A stretch of DNA of 41,624 bases. It comes from JAAZGD01 sp964383845 (GTDB lineage Bacteria; Bacillota; Clostridia; Peptostreptococcales; Anaerovoracaceae). Both the position numbers and the translations under genes were made by a program. Under the pieces are notes generated by a model. That model was not told the origin of the DNA, made no database searches, and was given only the letters and a program-made list of their open reading frames with translations. Position 1 is the stretch's first letter. Each line of letters opens with the position of its first letter. Location of the stretch: contig CAYLIF010000012.1 in the NCBI GenBank assembly GCA_964383845.1, forward strand, positions 1 to 41,624, read 5' to 3'. This document shows, in pieces, positions 1-7,223 of the stretch.

Positions 1-52
1 CTCCCAAACTGATTTCGAGTCAGCCCCGTTATGACCACTTCGATACCTCTCC
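1..52 (-). tRNA. tRNA-Ser(CGA), 5' part, cut by the window edge
   Basis: Read on the minus strand, the segment starts GGAGAGG at position 52, which is the usual serine acceptor 5' strand. It is followed by a D-arm and an anticodon arm GCTGA-CTCGAAA-TCAGT, giving anticodon CGA at 15-17. The variable arm, T-arm and 3' end lie outside the window, so the class II long variable arm cannot be checked. Confidence 0.85.
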
Positions 53-151
53 ATAAATCTTTTTAATTATACCAAAATATACCCATTTAATAAAGGATAA
101 AATTATAGTATACTAAAATTGTATGTGGGTATTTCTTGTTAAGAGGTATGA
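53..151. promoter_or_regulatory. Divergent promoter region between tRNA-Ser and the lipid kinase gene
   Basis: On the plus strand TATACT (109-114) has a weak TTTAAT 17 bases upstream and serves the gene starting at 152. On the minus strand a TATAAT lies about 13 bases upstream of the tRNA 5' end, with only a poor -35. The ribosome binding site AAGAGG (141-146) precedes the ATG at 152. Promoter calls are by eye. Confidence 0.45.
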
Positions 152-1108
152 ATGAAACATTTTTTTGTTGTAAATCCCAAAGCGGGTAAAGGCAACGCAG
201 ATCAAGGATTGGTTGAGAAAATATTTGAGGCTGGAGCTGCTCTGAATATCGATGTTGCTGTTCACACTACAAAAAAAATATATGATGGTTATTATTATAC
301 ACGAGACTTTTTAAACACATTACCAGAGGGCTCAACTTATAGGATATACTCATGTGGTGGAGACGGTACACTAAATGAAGTTATGAATGCGATGTTTGAA
401 TTCAGAGATACCCATAAGCTTTACTTGGGATGCGTTCCAACTGGTACAGGTAATGACTTTGTACGAAACTTTCAAAATATAGACTTTACCAATATTAAAG
501 CGCAAATGCTCGGTGTGCCTGAAAAGGTAGACCTAATTGCTTTTAAATATAATGATGGGAAAAAAGAAGTCCTTCGTCATTGTATAAATATGTTCAATAT
601 AGGGTTTGACTGTGATGTTGTTTATAGAACCTCAATCTTAAAAAAGTACCCTTTTTTACATGGTTCTATGGCCTACTTTGTTGGTATTCTCTTGACACTT
701 ATTAAGAAGAAGGGCACGAATCTAGAAATCGAGTTCGACGATAGGACAAAGTATAAAGGTGGATTGTTAATGGCTTCTATAGGAAATGGTAGCTATTGTG
801 GTGGTGGGTTAAAGGGTGTTCCCAGAGCCCTGGTGAATGATGGTCTAATGGATGTGAGCTTGGTTGCAGATATTCCTCGAAGGTCTTTTATTTCCCTCTT
901 TCCTCACTATTCAAAAGGAACCCATCTTGAAACCACAGGTATTGAAAAAATAATAACTTACAAACAATGTAAAAAACTTTTTATAAAACCGGAGAACGGC
1001 ATTCTAAGACTTTGTGCTGACGGTGAAATATTTGAGACTGGTAGTATTGAATTCAAAGTTGAGCCCTTGTCAATAGATTTCATAGTCCCAGTTGCTCAAA
1101 TTGATTGA
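152..1108 (+). CDS. Diacylglycerol/lipid kinase family protein (YegS/BmrU-like)
   Basis: A soluble lipid kinase of the diacylglycerol kinase catalytic family, expected to phosphorylate a membrane lipid such as diacylglycerol or undecaprenol from the cytoplasmic face. The sequence shows the family's ordered motifs: NPKAGKG at residues 8-14, the nucleotide-binding GGDGT at 69-73, and PTGTGND at 96-102. The C-terminal beta domain carries SIGNGSYCGGG. Length 318 aa is normal for the bacterial family. The ATG is preceded by AAGAGG. It heads a run of same-strand genes, with the split exporter starting 19 bases after its stop. The exact lipid substrate cannot be read from the sequence; DgkB, YegS and BmrU types share these motifs. 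Confidence 0.85.
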   Translation: MKHFFVVNPKAGKGNADQGLVEKIFEAGAALNIDVAVHTTKKIYDGYYYTRDFLNTLPEGSTYRIYSCGGDGTLNEVMNAMFEFRDTHKLYLGCVPTGTGNDFVRNFQNIDFTNIKAQMLGVPEKVDLIAFKYNDGKKEVLRHCINMFNIGFDCDVVYRTSILKKYPFLHGSMAYFVGILLTLIKKKGTNLEIEFDDRTKYKGGLLMASIGNGSYCGGGLKGVPRALVNDGLMDVSLVADIPRRSFISLFPHYSKGTHLETTGIEKIITYKQCKKLFIKPENGILRLCADGEIFETGSIEFKVEPLSIDFIVPVAQID

Positions 1109-1127
1109 AGAATAGGAGGACTAATAA

Positions 1128-1424
1128 TTGAAACTTTTGGTGCTGTATTTAGGTATGGCGGTTCTTGGATACTTTGTAGGTAAAAGAATAAGAGAAAAAA
1201 ATGGAAGAAAACCAATGGCCGCTAAAGCTGCTACTGTAGCAGTTCTTTGCTTGGTTTTTTTAATGGGTAGTCGAATTGGATCAGATGAAAGGGTCGTAGC
1301 GAACTTAAGTACCATTGGAGTTAACGCGTTTATTCTAACTATGGCCACCTTTATAGGGTCTGTTCTTTTCGTATTTCTAGCCAGAAAATTGGTTGGCATT
1401 GACCGAAAGGGTATCAAGTTATGA
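1128..1424 (+). CDS. LysO-family exporter, N-terminal subunit
   Basis: A 98-residue membrane protein with about three hydrophobic helices separated by basic loops (GKRIREKNGRKP near the N terminus, ARKLVGIDRKG near the C terminus). Together with the next gene it matches the layout of LysO (DUF340), the L-lysine and thialysine exporter. In Escherichia coli that is one chain of about 300 residues; here the two products add up to 295. The start is TTG at 1128, chosen because AGGAGG (1114-1119) lies eight bases upstream. Its stop overlaps the next gene's ATG by four bases (ATGA), a sign of translational coupling. Lysine as the substrate is inferred from the family. Confidence 0.6.
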   Translation: MKLLVLYLGMAVLGYFVGKRIREKNGRKPMAAKAATVAVLCLVFLMGSRIGSDERVVANLSTIGVNAFILTMATFIGSVLFVFLARKLVGIDRKGIKL

Positions 1425-2014
1425 CAAAATGGATTATGATATCAGTGGTATTAGGTTTTATATCTGGTGCCACATTTCTGACCGAAGCTTTCATAACTAT
1501 GTCCGGGCCACTATTAATTGTTGGTTTGTCGCTTCTTTTGTTTTTTGTAGGTGTTGACTTAGGAATTGAGGGGACTGTAATTCAAAGTTTCAAAAAGGTA
1601 GGGCTTAGAGTCCTTATATTCCCTTTGGCAATTATTTTTGGCACTTTGATTTTTGCTTTTTTAGTATCTCTATTTTTACCTATTACTGCAAGAGAAAGCA
1701 TGGCAGTTAGTGCTGGTTTTGGTTGGTACACATTAGCCCCTATTATCCTAGCAGAATATAGTGCGGAAATATCCGCATTAGCTTTCTTATATAACGTAAT
1801 GCGAGAGATGCTTGGAATTATGTTAATACCCTTTGTGGCTAAGTATATTGGATTTATTGAAGCCACAAGTCTTCCAGGAGCGGCTGCCATGGATGTTTGT
1901 TTACCTATTGTAGAGAGAGCTACAGCTCCAAATATTACTATATATAGTTTTGTAAGTGGTGTGGCATTAAGTATTGTCGTGCCCATATTGGTACCATTAA
2001 TTATAGGTTTGTAG
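1421..2014 (+). CDS. LysO-family exporter, C-terminal subunit
   Basis: A 197-residue integral membrane protein with around five to six hydrophobic segments. It includes the conserved stretch GFGWYTLAPIILAEY and, further on, the segment LPGAAAMDVCLPIVERAT, both typical of the LysO/DUF340 C-terminal domain. It starts four bases inside the preceding gene, so the two halves are almost certainly made together and form one transporter, exporting lysine or a toxic analogue if the family role holds. No signal for a frameshift joins the halves: the upstream gene ends cleanly at a stop that overlaps this ATG, so this is a genuine two-gene form and not a broken lysO. No lysine riboswitch is visible upstream. 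Confidence 0.65.
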   Translation: MTKWIMISVVLGFISGATFLTEAFITMSGPLLIVGLSLLLFFVGVDLGIEGTVIQSFKKVGLRVLIFPLAIIFGTLIFAFLVSLFLPITARESMAVSAGFGWYTLAPIILAEYSAEISALAFLYNVMREMLGIMLIPFVAKYIGFIEATSLPGAAAMDVCLPIVERATAPNITIYSFVSGVALSIVVPILVPLIIGL

Positions 2015-2030
2015 AAAGGAAATATTTAGC

Positions 2031-2873
2031 ATGCAAGAAACATCAAAATATAAAGGAAGCGATGATTATGTTGTAACGGATGAACTAATGAATGCCGTTA
2101 ATGTATCTATTGCATTAAAAAAACCCTTACTAATTAAGGGTGAACCCGGAACTGGAAAAACCATGTTAGCGCAATCAATTGCGGAGGCTCTTGGTATTGA
2201 ATTGTTAGTGTGGAGCATTAAATCTACAACAAAAGCACAAGAAGGGCTTTACACATATGACACGGTACAACGCCTATATGATAGCCAATTCGGCGAGGGA
2301 GATGTAACGGATATTGGAAGATATGTGAAATTGGGGAAATTAGGAGAGTCATTCGCAGCAGAAAGACCTCCAGTTCTGCTTATAGATGAAATAGATAAAG
2401 CAGATTTAGAGTTTCCAAATGATCTTCTTTGGGAACTAGACAAGATGGAATTCTATATTCATGAAACCAAAGAAACCATAAGCGCGAAGAATCGTCCCAT
2501 AGTTATAATAACAAGCAATGCGGAAAAGGAACTACCAGATGCATTTTTGAGAAGGTGCATATTTCACTATATTGAATTTCCGGATAGGGATAAAATGGAA
2601 GAGATAGTAAAGGTACATTATGGAGAAGTTGAAAAGAATCTTCTTGCCAATGCTATAGAAACATTTTATAAACTAAGAGACATGAAAGATTTACAAAAGT
2701 TGCCTTCTACATCGGAACTTTTAGACTGGCTTCAAGCACTTATGTTAGGTGGAGTAGATGTTACTAAGATAATTGATGAAGTTCCTTATGTGGGTGTTTT
2801 ATTGAAAAAAAATCAGGATATAGAAGTAATGTATGAGATAAAGGATAAGGGTTATTCCCTGAGGAACTGGTAA
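2031..2873 (+). CDS. MoxR-family AAA+ ATPase
   Basis: A 280-residue AAA+ ATPase of the MoxR group. Walker A GEPGTGKT is at residues 37-44, Walker B VLLIDE at 115-120, sensor 1 at ITSN (160-163), and an arginine-finger-like LRRC at 173-176. MoxR proteins act as chaperones that load metals or assemble complexes together with a VWA-domain partner. The partner is the next gene, two bases after this stop, so the pair is co-translated. GAAAGGA (2014-2020) is the ribosome binding site. The pair resembles CoxD/CoxE-type modules known from carbon monoxide dehydrogenase operons, but no molybdenum enzyme lies nearby, so the client is unknown. Confidence 0.85.
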   Translation: MQETSKYKGSDDYVVTDELMNAVNVSIALKKPLLIKGEPGTGKTMLAQSIAEALGIELLVWSIKSTTKAQEGLYTYDTVQRLYDSQFGEGDVTDIGRYVKLGKLGESFAAERPPVLLIDEIDKADLEFPNDLLWELDKMEFYIHETKETISAKNRPIVIITSNAEKELPDAFLRRCIFHYIEFPDRDKMEEIVKVHYGEVEKNLLANAIETFYKLRDMKDLQKLPSTSELLDWLQALMLGGVDVTKIIDEVPYVGVLLKKNQDIEVMYEIKDKGYSLRNW

Positions 2874-2875
2874 AT

Positions 2876-4069
2876 ATGTTTTTAGATTTTTTTTATCACT
2901 TAAGAAGCCGTCGCATAGACGTATCAATGGATGAATGGCTAACTCTTACAGAAGCTTTGGATAAAGGGTTGGCTGATTCAAGTTTTCAGCAATTCTATCA
3001 CTTATCCAGATCAATATTAATTAAAAGCGAAGTTGATTTTGATAGGTATGATTTGGCCTTTGCAGAATACTTTAACTGCGTAGAAACACCCCGGGATTTA
3101 CCTGAAGAGTTTTGGGACTGGCTTAATAGAGATACTTTATCCAAAGACCCAGAAGATGCATATTTTTCTGATGGACAAAAAAAAGAATTAGAAGAACTTC
3201 TCGAAACCTTTAGACAAAGACTGGAAGAACAAAAAGAGAAACATGATGGAGGTAGTTATTGGATTGGTACTGGGGGTACATCTACACAAGGGCATTCAGG
3301 TTACAATATAGAAGGGATTAGAACGGGTGGTGAGGGCAAACACCGTTCAGCACTTCAAATTGCCGGAGAACGGAATTTTAGGGATTTCAGAGAAGATCAA
3401 GTTATTGACATTCGTCAATTTCAGATGGCTTTTAGAAAGTTGAGACAGTACTCATCTAGGGTTGATTCTCCTACCATGGAGTTGAATATTGATGATACCA
3501 TTGACGAAACTTGTAAAAGTGGTGGGCTACTTAAATTGGCCTTTGAGAAACCGAGAAAAAACACAGTAAAGATTCTGTTACTTATGGATTCAGATGGATC
3601 CATGCTTCCATACAGTCGTTTGTGCAATCGGCTTTTTCAATCTGTAAATCAAGCCAACCATTTTAAAGATTTCAAAGTTTACTATTTTCATAATTGCATT
3701 TACGAATTTCTTTATAAAACACCTCAGTGTAAAAGAAATGATTGGGTGGATACCCAATGGGTTTTGTCAAACTTAGATAGCGAATACAAAGTTGTTATAG
3801 TAGGTGATGGCACAATGGCTCCTTCCGAGCTTTTTAGAAAAGGGGGTAACTGTATCTTGGGTATGTATAATGAAGAATTAGGAATTGATTGGTTAAAAAA
3901 AATTCGCAATCGTTATCCACACAGTATTTGGTTGAACCCTATTTCTGAGAAAAACTGGGATTCCGTGTACGGAGCTGCTACCATCCAAGAAATAAAAAAT
4001 GTTTTTCCTATGTACGAGCTTACTCTAGATGGTTTAGATAGGGGAATAAAGAAACTGCTCAACAAATAG
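2876..4069 (+). CDS. VWA-domain protein, CoxE-like partner of the MoxR ATPase
   Basis: A 397-residue soluble protein. Residues 1-120 are helical and acidic, about 125-155 form a glycine-rich linker, and the C-terminal part is a von Willebrand A domain. The metal-binding (MIDAS) loop reads MDSDGSM at 237-243, a DxDxS variant of the usual DxSxS, with a second acidic/threonine loop at VGDGTMAP. Such proteins pair with MoxR ATPases in assembly or activation of other complexes. It directly follows the MoxR gene and ends 48 bases before the sigma-54 activator. Whether it works for that regulator, the exporter upstream, or a distant client cannot be decided here. Confidence 0.75.
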   Translation: MFLDFFYHLRSRRIDVSMDEWLTLTEALDKGLADSSFQQFYHLSRSILIKSEVDFDRYDLAFAEYFNCVETPRDLPEEFWDWLNRDTLSKDPEDAYFSDGQKKELEELLETFRQRLEEQKEKHDGGSYWIGTGGTSTQGHSGYNIEGIRTGGEGKHRSALQIAGERNFRDFREDQVIDIRQFQMAFRKLRQYSSRVDSPTMELNIDDTIDETCKSGGLLKLAFEKPRKNTVKILLLMDSDGSMLPYSRLCNRLFQSVNQANHFKDFKVYYFHNCIYEFLYKTPQCKRNDWVDTQWVLSNLDSEYKVVIVGDGTMAPSELFRKGGNCILGMYNEELGIDWLKKIRNRYPHSIWLNPISEKNWDSVYGAATIQEIKNVFPMYELTLDGLDRGIKKLLNK

Positions 4070-4117
4070 TTAAATTGATAAAACTGTTTAAAGGTATTTT
4101 AGAGGGGTTATAATAAT

Positions 4118-5479
4118 ATGCCAAAAAAAACTGAGCAATTCACAATTGAAGAACTGATTGCTGTGCTAGACAGTATTAAGGATGCTATTTTTATTGATGA
4201 TAAAGATGGGATTACATCATGGTGCAATAAGGCGTGTGAAAGCCTTTATAATATATCCAAAAAAAATGTTGTGGGAATATCGGCACATGAACTGGAAAGA
4301 CAAGGTATATTTTCACCATCTGTAACGGTAAGGGTCCTTGAAGAAAAAAAAGAAGTCAGCTTGATTCATGAGAATAAGGCTGGCAAGCATTTATTGACAA
4401 CAGGAATTCCTGTCTTTAATGAAGAAGGTGATATCTGGCAAATAATAACTACTTCTAAAGACATTACAGAGTTGAATCATTTGCAGAAGGAACTGGAGAG
4501 AGTTCAACGCAGACTAAATAACCTGAATCCTCCTCATAAGTATGGAGATGAAGAGATTGTTGCTGTTAGCCAATCAATGTATAATGTTTTGCTTCTTGCC
4601 AAGAGACTAGCCGATGTAGATTCTACAGTTTTAATTACCGGAGAGTCTGGAGTTGGGAAGGGGCTTATTGCAAGATACTTACATAAAAATGGGCACAGAA
4701 AAGATAAGCCCATGGTAACTGTAAATTGTGGTGCCATTCCAGAAAACCTTATGGAATCGGAACTATTTGGCTATGAACGTGGAGCCTTTACTGGATCAAG
4801 AGTAGAAGGTAAAATCGGACTCTTTGAAGAGGCTGAGGGCGGAACTATTTTCCTGGATGAAATATCAGAGCTACCTTTAAATCTTCAAGTTAAGTTATTA
4901 CAAGTAATTCAGGAGAGAGAATATAAAAAAGTGGGAGGAGTTAAAGGCATCCCAACAGATGTAAGAGTAATATCTGCTACCAACCAGGAACTTCGCAACT
5001 TAGTAGAACAAGGGCATTTTAGAGAAGATTTATATTATAGGCTTAACGTTGTCCCCATAAATGTTCCGCCTCTAAGAGAACGCACAGAAGATATTTTGCC
5101 TTTAGTTCATACTACATTGTACAACTTAAATGAGAAGCTAGGTGAAGACAAGATTATAAGCTCCGAAGCCTTAGCTATTCTATTAACTTATCAATGGCCT
5201 GGAAATGCAAGAGAAGTGGAGAATATTATTGAACGTCTAGTGATTACCACTAGGGATGAGGTGGTTATGCCTGAAAACTTACCGCCATTTATTTTAAAGG
5301 CCAGTCAAAAAAACAAGAATCAAAGAGTGGGAAAATCATTACAAGAAATTTTGGAAATCACAGAAAAAGAAATACTAATAGAAACCATGAAAAATCATTC
5401 AACTACAAGGTCAATGGCAAAGGCTTTGGGAATAAGCCAACCTACTGTAGTGCGAAAAATGGCAAAACATAAACTTTAG
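4118..5479 (+). CDS. PAS-domain sigma-54-dependent transcriptional activator
   Basis: A 453-residue enhancer-binding protein. Residues 10-115 form a PAS sensor domain, followed by a short coiled linker. The AAA+ domain has Walker A GESGVGKG at 175-182, the sigma-54-contacting loop as GAFTGS (222-227, usual form GAFTGA), and Walker B IFLDE at 244-248. The last 22 residues carry a TyrR/Fis-like helix-turn-helix with GISQPTVVRK. It should open sigma-54 promoters in response to a small molecule sensed by the PAS domain. The next operon begins 275 bases downstream and has a -24/-12 promoter with palindromic upstream sites, so it is the obvious target. The ribosome binding site is GAGGGG (4102-4107). 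The ligand is unknown. Confidence 0.9.
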   Translation: MPKKTEQFTIEELIAVLDSIKDAIFIDDKDGITSWCNKACESLYNISKKNVVGISAHELERQGIFSPSVTVRVLEEKKEVSLIHENKAGKHLLTTGIPVFNEEGDIWQIITTSKDITELNHLQKELERVQRRLNNLNPPHKYGDEEIVAVSQSMYNVLLLAKRLADVDSTVLITGESGVGKGLIARYLHKNGHRKDKPMVTVNCGAIPENLMESELFGYERGAFTGSRVEGKIGLFEEAEGGTIFLDEISELPLNLQVKLLQVIQEREYKKVGGVKGIPTDVRVISATNQELRNLVEQGHFREDLYYRLNVVPINVPPLRERTEDILPLVHTTLYNLNEKLGEDKIISSEALAILLTYQWPGNAREVENIIERLVITTRDEVVMPENLPPFILKASQKNKNQRVGKSLQEILEITEKEILIETMKNHSTTRSMAKALGISQPTVVRKMAKHKL

Positions 5480-5486
5480 CCTGTAG

Positions 5487-5508
5487 ATAGATTCATAAAT
5501 GAATCTAT
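5487..5508. promoter_or_regulatory. Palindromic upstream activator site 1 for the sigma-54 activator
   Basis: Two perfect 10-base arms, ATAGATTCAT and ATGAATCTAT, are separated by AA. The site begins just after the regulator's stop codon, about 170 bases upstream of the -24/-12 promoter, where activator sites usually lie. No run of T follows, so it is not a terminator. Another ATGAATC half-site sits at 5507-5513. Confidence 0.6.
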
Positions 5509-5586
5509 GAATCGAAAACGAATCGTAACCGCAAACCATGTTAACTCAGCGATTTTATCAACATATATTATATATGGGTGGTAACC

Positions 5587-5602
5587 GATACATTAATGAA
5601 TC
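5587..5602. promoter_or_regulatory. Palindromic upstream activator site 2
   Basis: GATACAT-TA-ATGAATC is a 16-base near-copy of the core of site 1 (GATTCAT-AA-ATGAATC), with one arm base changed. It lies about 70 bases upstream of the -24 element. A 7-base direct repeat GTAACCG occurs at 5525-5531 and again at 5581-5587, touching this site. Confidence 0.55.
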
Positions 5603-5662
5603 AAAAAAATTATTTCACTTGTTCAAAAGATTGATACTTCAACGTTTGTAAGCCGAGAAAAC

Positions 5663-5679
5663 TTGGCATGATTATTGCG
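5663..5679 (+). promoter_or_regulatory. Sigma-54 (-24/-12) promoter of the aldehyde dehydrogenase/aminotransferase operon
   Basis: The sequence TTGGCATGATTATTGCG keeps the invariant GG and GC with ten bases between them, matching the sigma-54 consensus TTGGCAC-N5-TTGC closely. Transcription should start near 5690. It lies between an enhancer-binding-protein gene and the operon it most likely controls. Confidence 0.85.
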
Positions 5680-5714
5680 TCTTAGTTAGGTGTAAGACGA
5701 ATTATTCCGTCTTA
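5671..5714 (+). repeat. Three alternating 7-base repeats around the transcription start
   Basis: ATTATTGCGTCTTA (5671-5684) and ATTATTCCGTCTTA (5701-5714) are direct repeats 30 bases apart with one difference. Between them lies the inverse TAAGACG (5693-5699). If transcription starts near 5690, TAAGACG and the second CGTCTTA would form a 7-base-pair hairpin at the very 5' end of the mRNA. Alternatively they are operator half-sites overlapping the -12 element. Confidence 0.5.
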
Positions 5715-5753
5715 ACCATTTAAATAATTTTCTTTTTAAAAGGAGGGTATTCA

Positions 5754-7181
5754 ATGTCAGTAAAACACAGTGATTATGTAGCAGGACTTATAGCTAAAGC
5801 AAGAGCTGCACAGGCTATTGCAGAAAACTTTACACAAGAGCAAGTTGATGATCTAACATTTGCTGTTTCCTATGCACTTACTAAGCCAGATGTAGCTTTA
5901 AAATTTGGTGAAATGCTTGTTGAAGAATCAGGAATGGGCGTTCCTAAAGACAAACAAGGAAAAATGTTTGCAAAAGTTAAGGGAACCTTCTGCCAAATGA
6001 AAGGTCAAAAATCCGTTGGTTTGGTTGATTTCGATGAAGAAAAGAATCTTGAAAAATATGCGAAACCTATGGGTGTTATTGGAGCTATCATCCCTGTAAC
6101 TAATGGGGAAGCTACTCCTGTAGTTAAAGCTCTAATGGCTTTAAAGACAAGAAATGCGATTATTTTAGCACCTCATCCTAAAGCAAGAAAAACTAATCTA
6201 GCAGTTACAGAGGCTATTCGTGACGTAATTGTTAAAATGGGAGCACCTGCTGACCTAGTTCAATCTATTGACCCAGAATTCGTATCAATCGAATCTTCTC
6301 AAGCTTTGATGGAGCAGGTTGACTTTATTTTAGCTACTGGTGGAACTCCAATGGTTAGACAGGCATACTCCTCAGGAACTCCTGCCATTGGTGTTGGAAC
6401 TGGTAACGTTGTTAGTATCATAGACGGAACAACCGACATGGATAAAGTTGCTGATATGATTATAAGATCTAAAACTTTTGATGGAGCAACTTCATGTTCT
6501 ACTGAGAATACAGTTGTAGTTCTAGAAGAATGCTATGACGAATTTGTTGCAGCAATGGAAAAAGTAGGCGTGTTCTTTGTAAGTGAAGGATCAGAAGATA
6601 AGGCTAAATTATTGAAGACCATATGGCCTGAATCTCCTAAGAATCACGACTTGAACCGTCAGGTAGTTGCAAAAGTAGCAACAGAAATTGCTAAAATGGC
6701 AGGTGTTGATGTACCTGAGAAAACAAGAGCTATTTTTGTTGAAGAAACTGGTGGATATGGAAATGAATTCCCATTTGCCGGAGAAAAACTTTGCCCAGTG
6801 GCAGCTATCAGAAAAGCAAAGAACTTTGAAGAAGCTGTTGATATGATGAGAAAAACCATTAACTATCAAGGCTTAGGCCATAGCTGTGGTATTCATACAA
6901 GCGTAAAAGAAAGAGTAGATTATCTTGGAGACAAGATGCCTGTATGTAAAGTTTGCGTAAACCTTCCTCAGTCTCTTTCCAACTCAGGATCTTGGACTTG
7001 TGGATTCCCAATGTCAATGACATTAGGTTGCGGAACTTGGGGACATAACTCCCTATCACATAACGCAACATGGAAAGATCTTCTTAACTTTACATATGTA
7101 GCTAGAGAAATTCCTAACTTCCAACCAACTGATGAAGATTTATTTGACAATGATAGCATCAAAGCTAAGATAGATGCATAA
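5754..7181 (+). CDS. CoA-acylating aldehyde dehydrogenase (SucD/SauS-like)
   Basis: A 475-residue NAD(P)-dependent aldehyde dehydrogenase of the acylating group that turns an aldehyde plus CoA into an acyl-CoA, or the reverse. The expected landmarks are present: APHPKA near residue 140, ATGGTPMVRQAYSSG near 194-208, the catalytic cysteine C248 in the context TSCSTENT, and the C-terminal TLGCGTWGHNS. These align by eye with CoA-dependent succinate semialdehyde dehydrogenase SucD and with sulfoacetaldehyde dehydrogenase SauS/SafD. AAGGAGGG precedes the ATG by seven bases. It is first in a sigma-54-controlled pair with an aminotransferase whose relatives act on taurine, so sulfoacetaldehyde is my preferred substrate. 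Succinate or malonate semialdehyde remain possible. No microcompartment targeting tail is apparent. Confidence 0.8.
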   Translation: MSVKHSDYVAGLIAKARAAQAIAENFTQEQVDDLTFAVSYALTKPDVALKFGEMLVEESGMGVPKDKQGKMFAKVKGTFCQMKGQKSVGLVDFDEEKNLEKYAKPMGVIGAIIPVTNGEATPVVKALMALKTRNAIILAPHPKARKTNLAVTEAIRDVIVKMGAPADLVQSIDPEFVSIESSQALMEQVDFILATGGTPMVRQAYSSGTPAIGVGTGNVVSIIDGTTDMDKVADMIIRSKTFDGATSCSTENTVVVLEECYDEFVAAMEKVGVFFVSEGSEDKAKLLKTIWPESPKNHDLNRQVVAKVATEIAKMAGVDVPEKTRAIFVEETGGYGNEFPFAGEKLCPVAAIRKAKNFEEAVDMMRKTINYQGLGHSCGIHTSVKERVDYLGDKMPVCKVCVNLPQSLSNSGSWTCGFPMSMTLGCGTWGHNSLSHNATWKDLLNFTYVAREIPNFQPTDEDLFDNDSIKAKIDA

Positions 7182-7223
7182 TTCTGACAATCTATTTTCA
7201 ATCATTAAAAAAGGAGAAATAAT

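Noticed and set aside
1582..1986. 134-codon open frame on the minus strand
   Set aside because: It is antisense to the LysO C-terminal gene, lacks a ribosome binding site and resembles no protein family.
5487..5508. Terminator after the sigma-54 activator gene
   Set aside because: The palindrome is AT-rich and no T run follows; its near-copy at 5587 supports an activator site.
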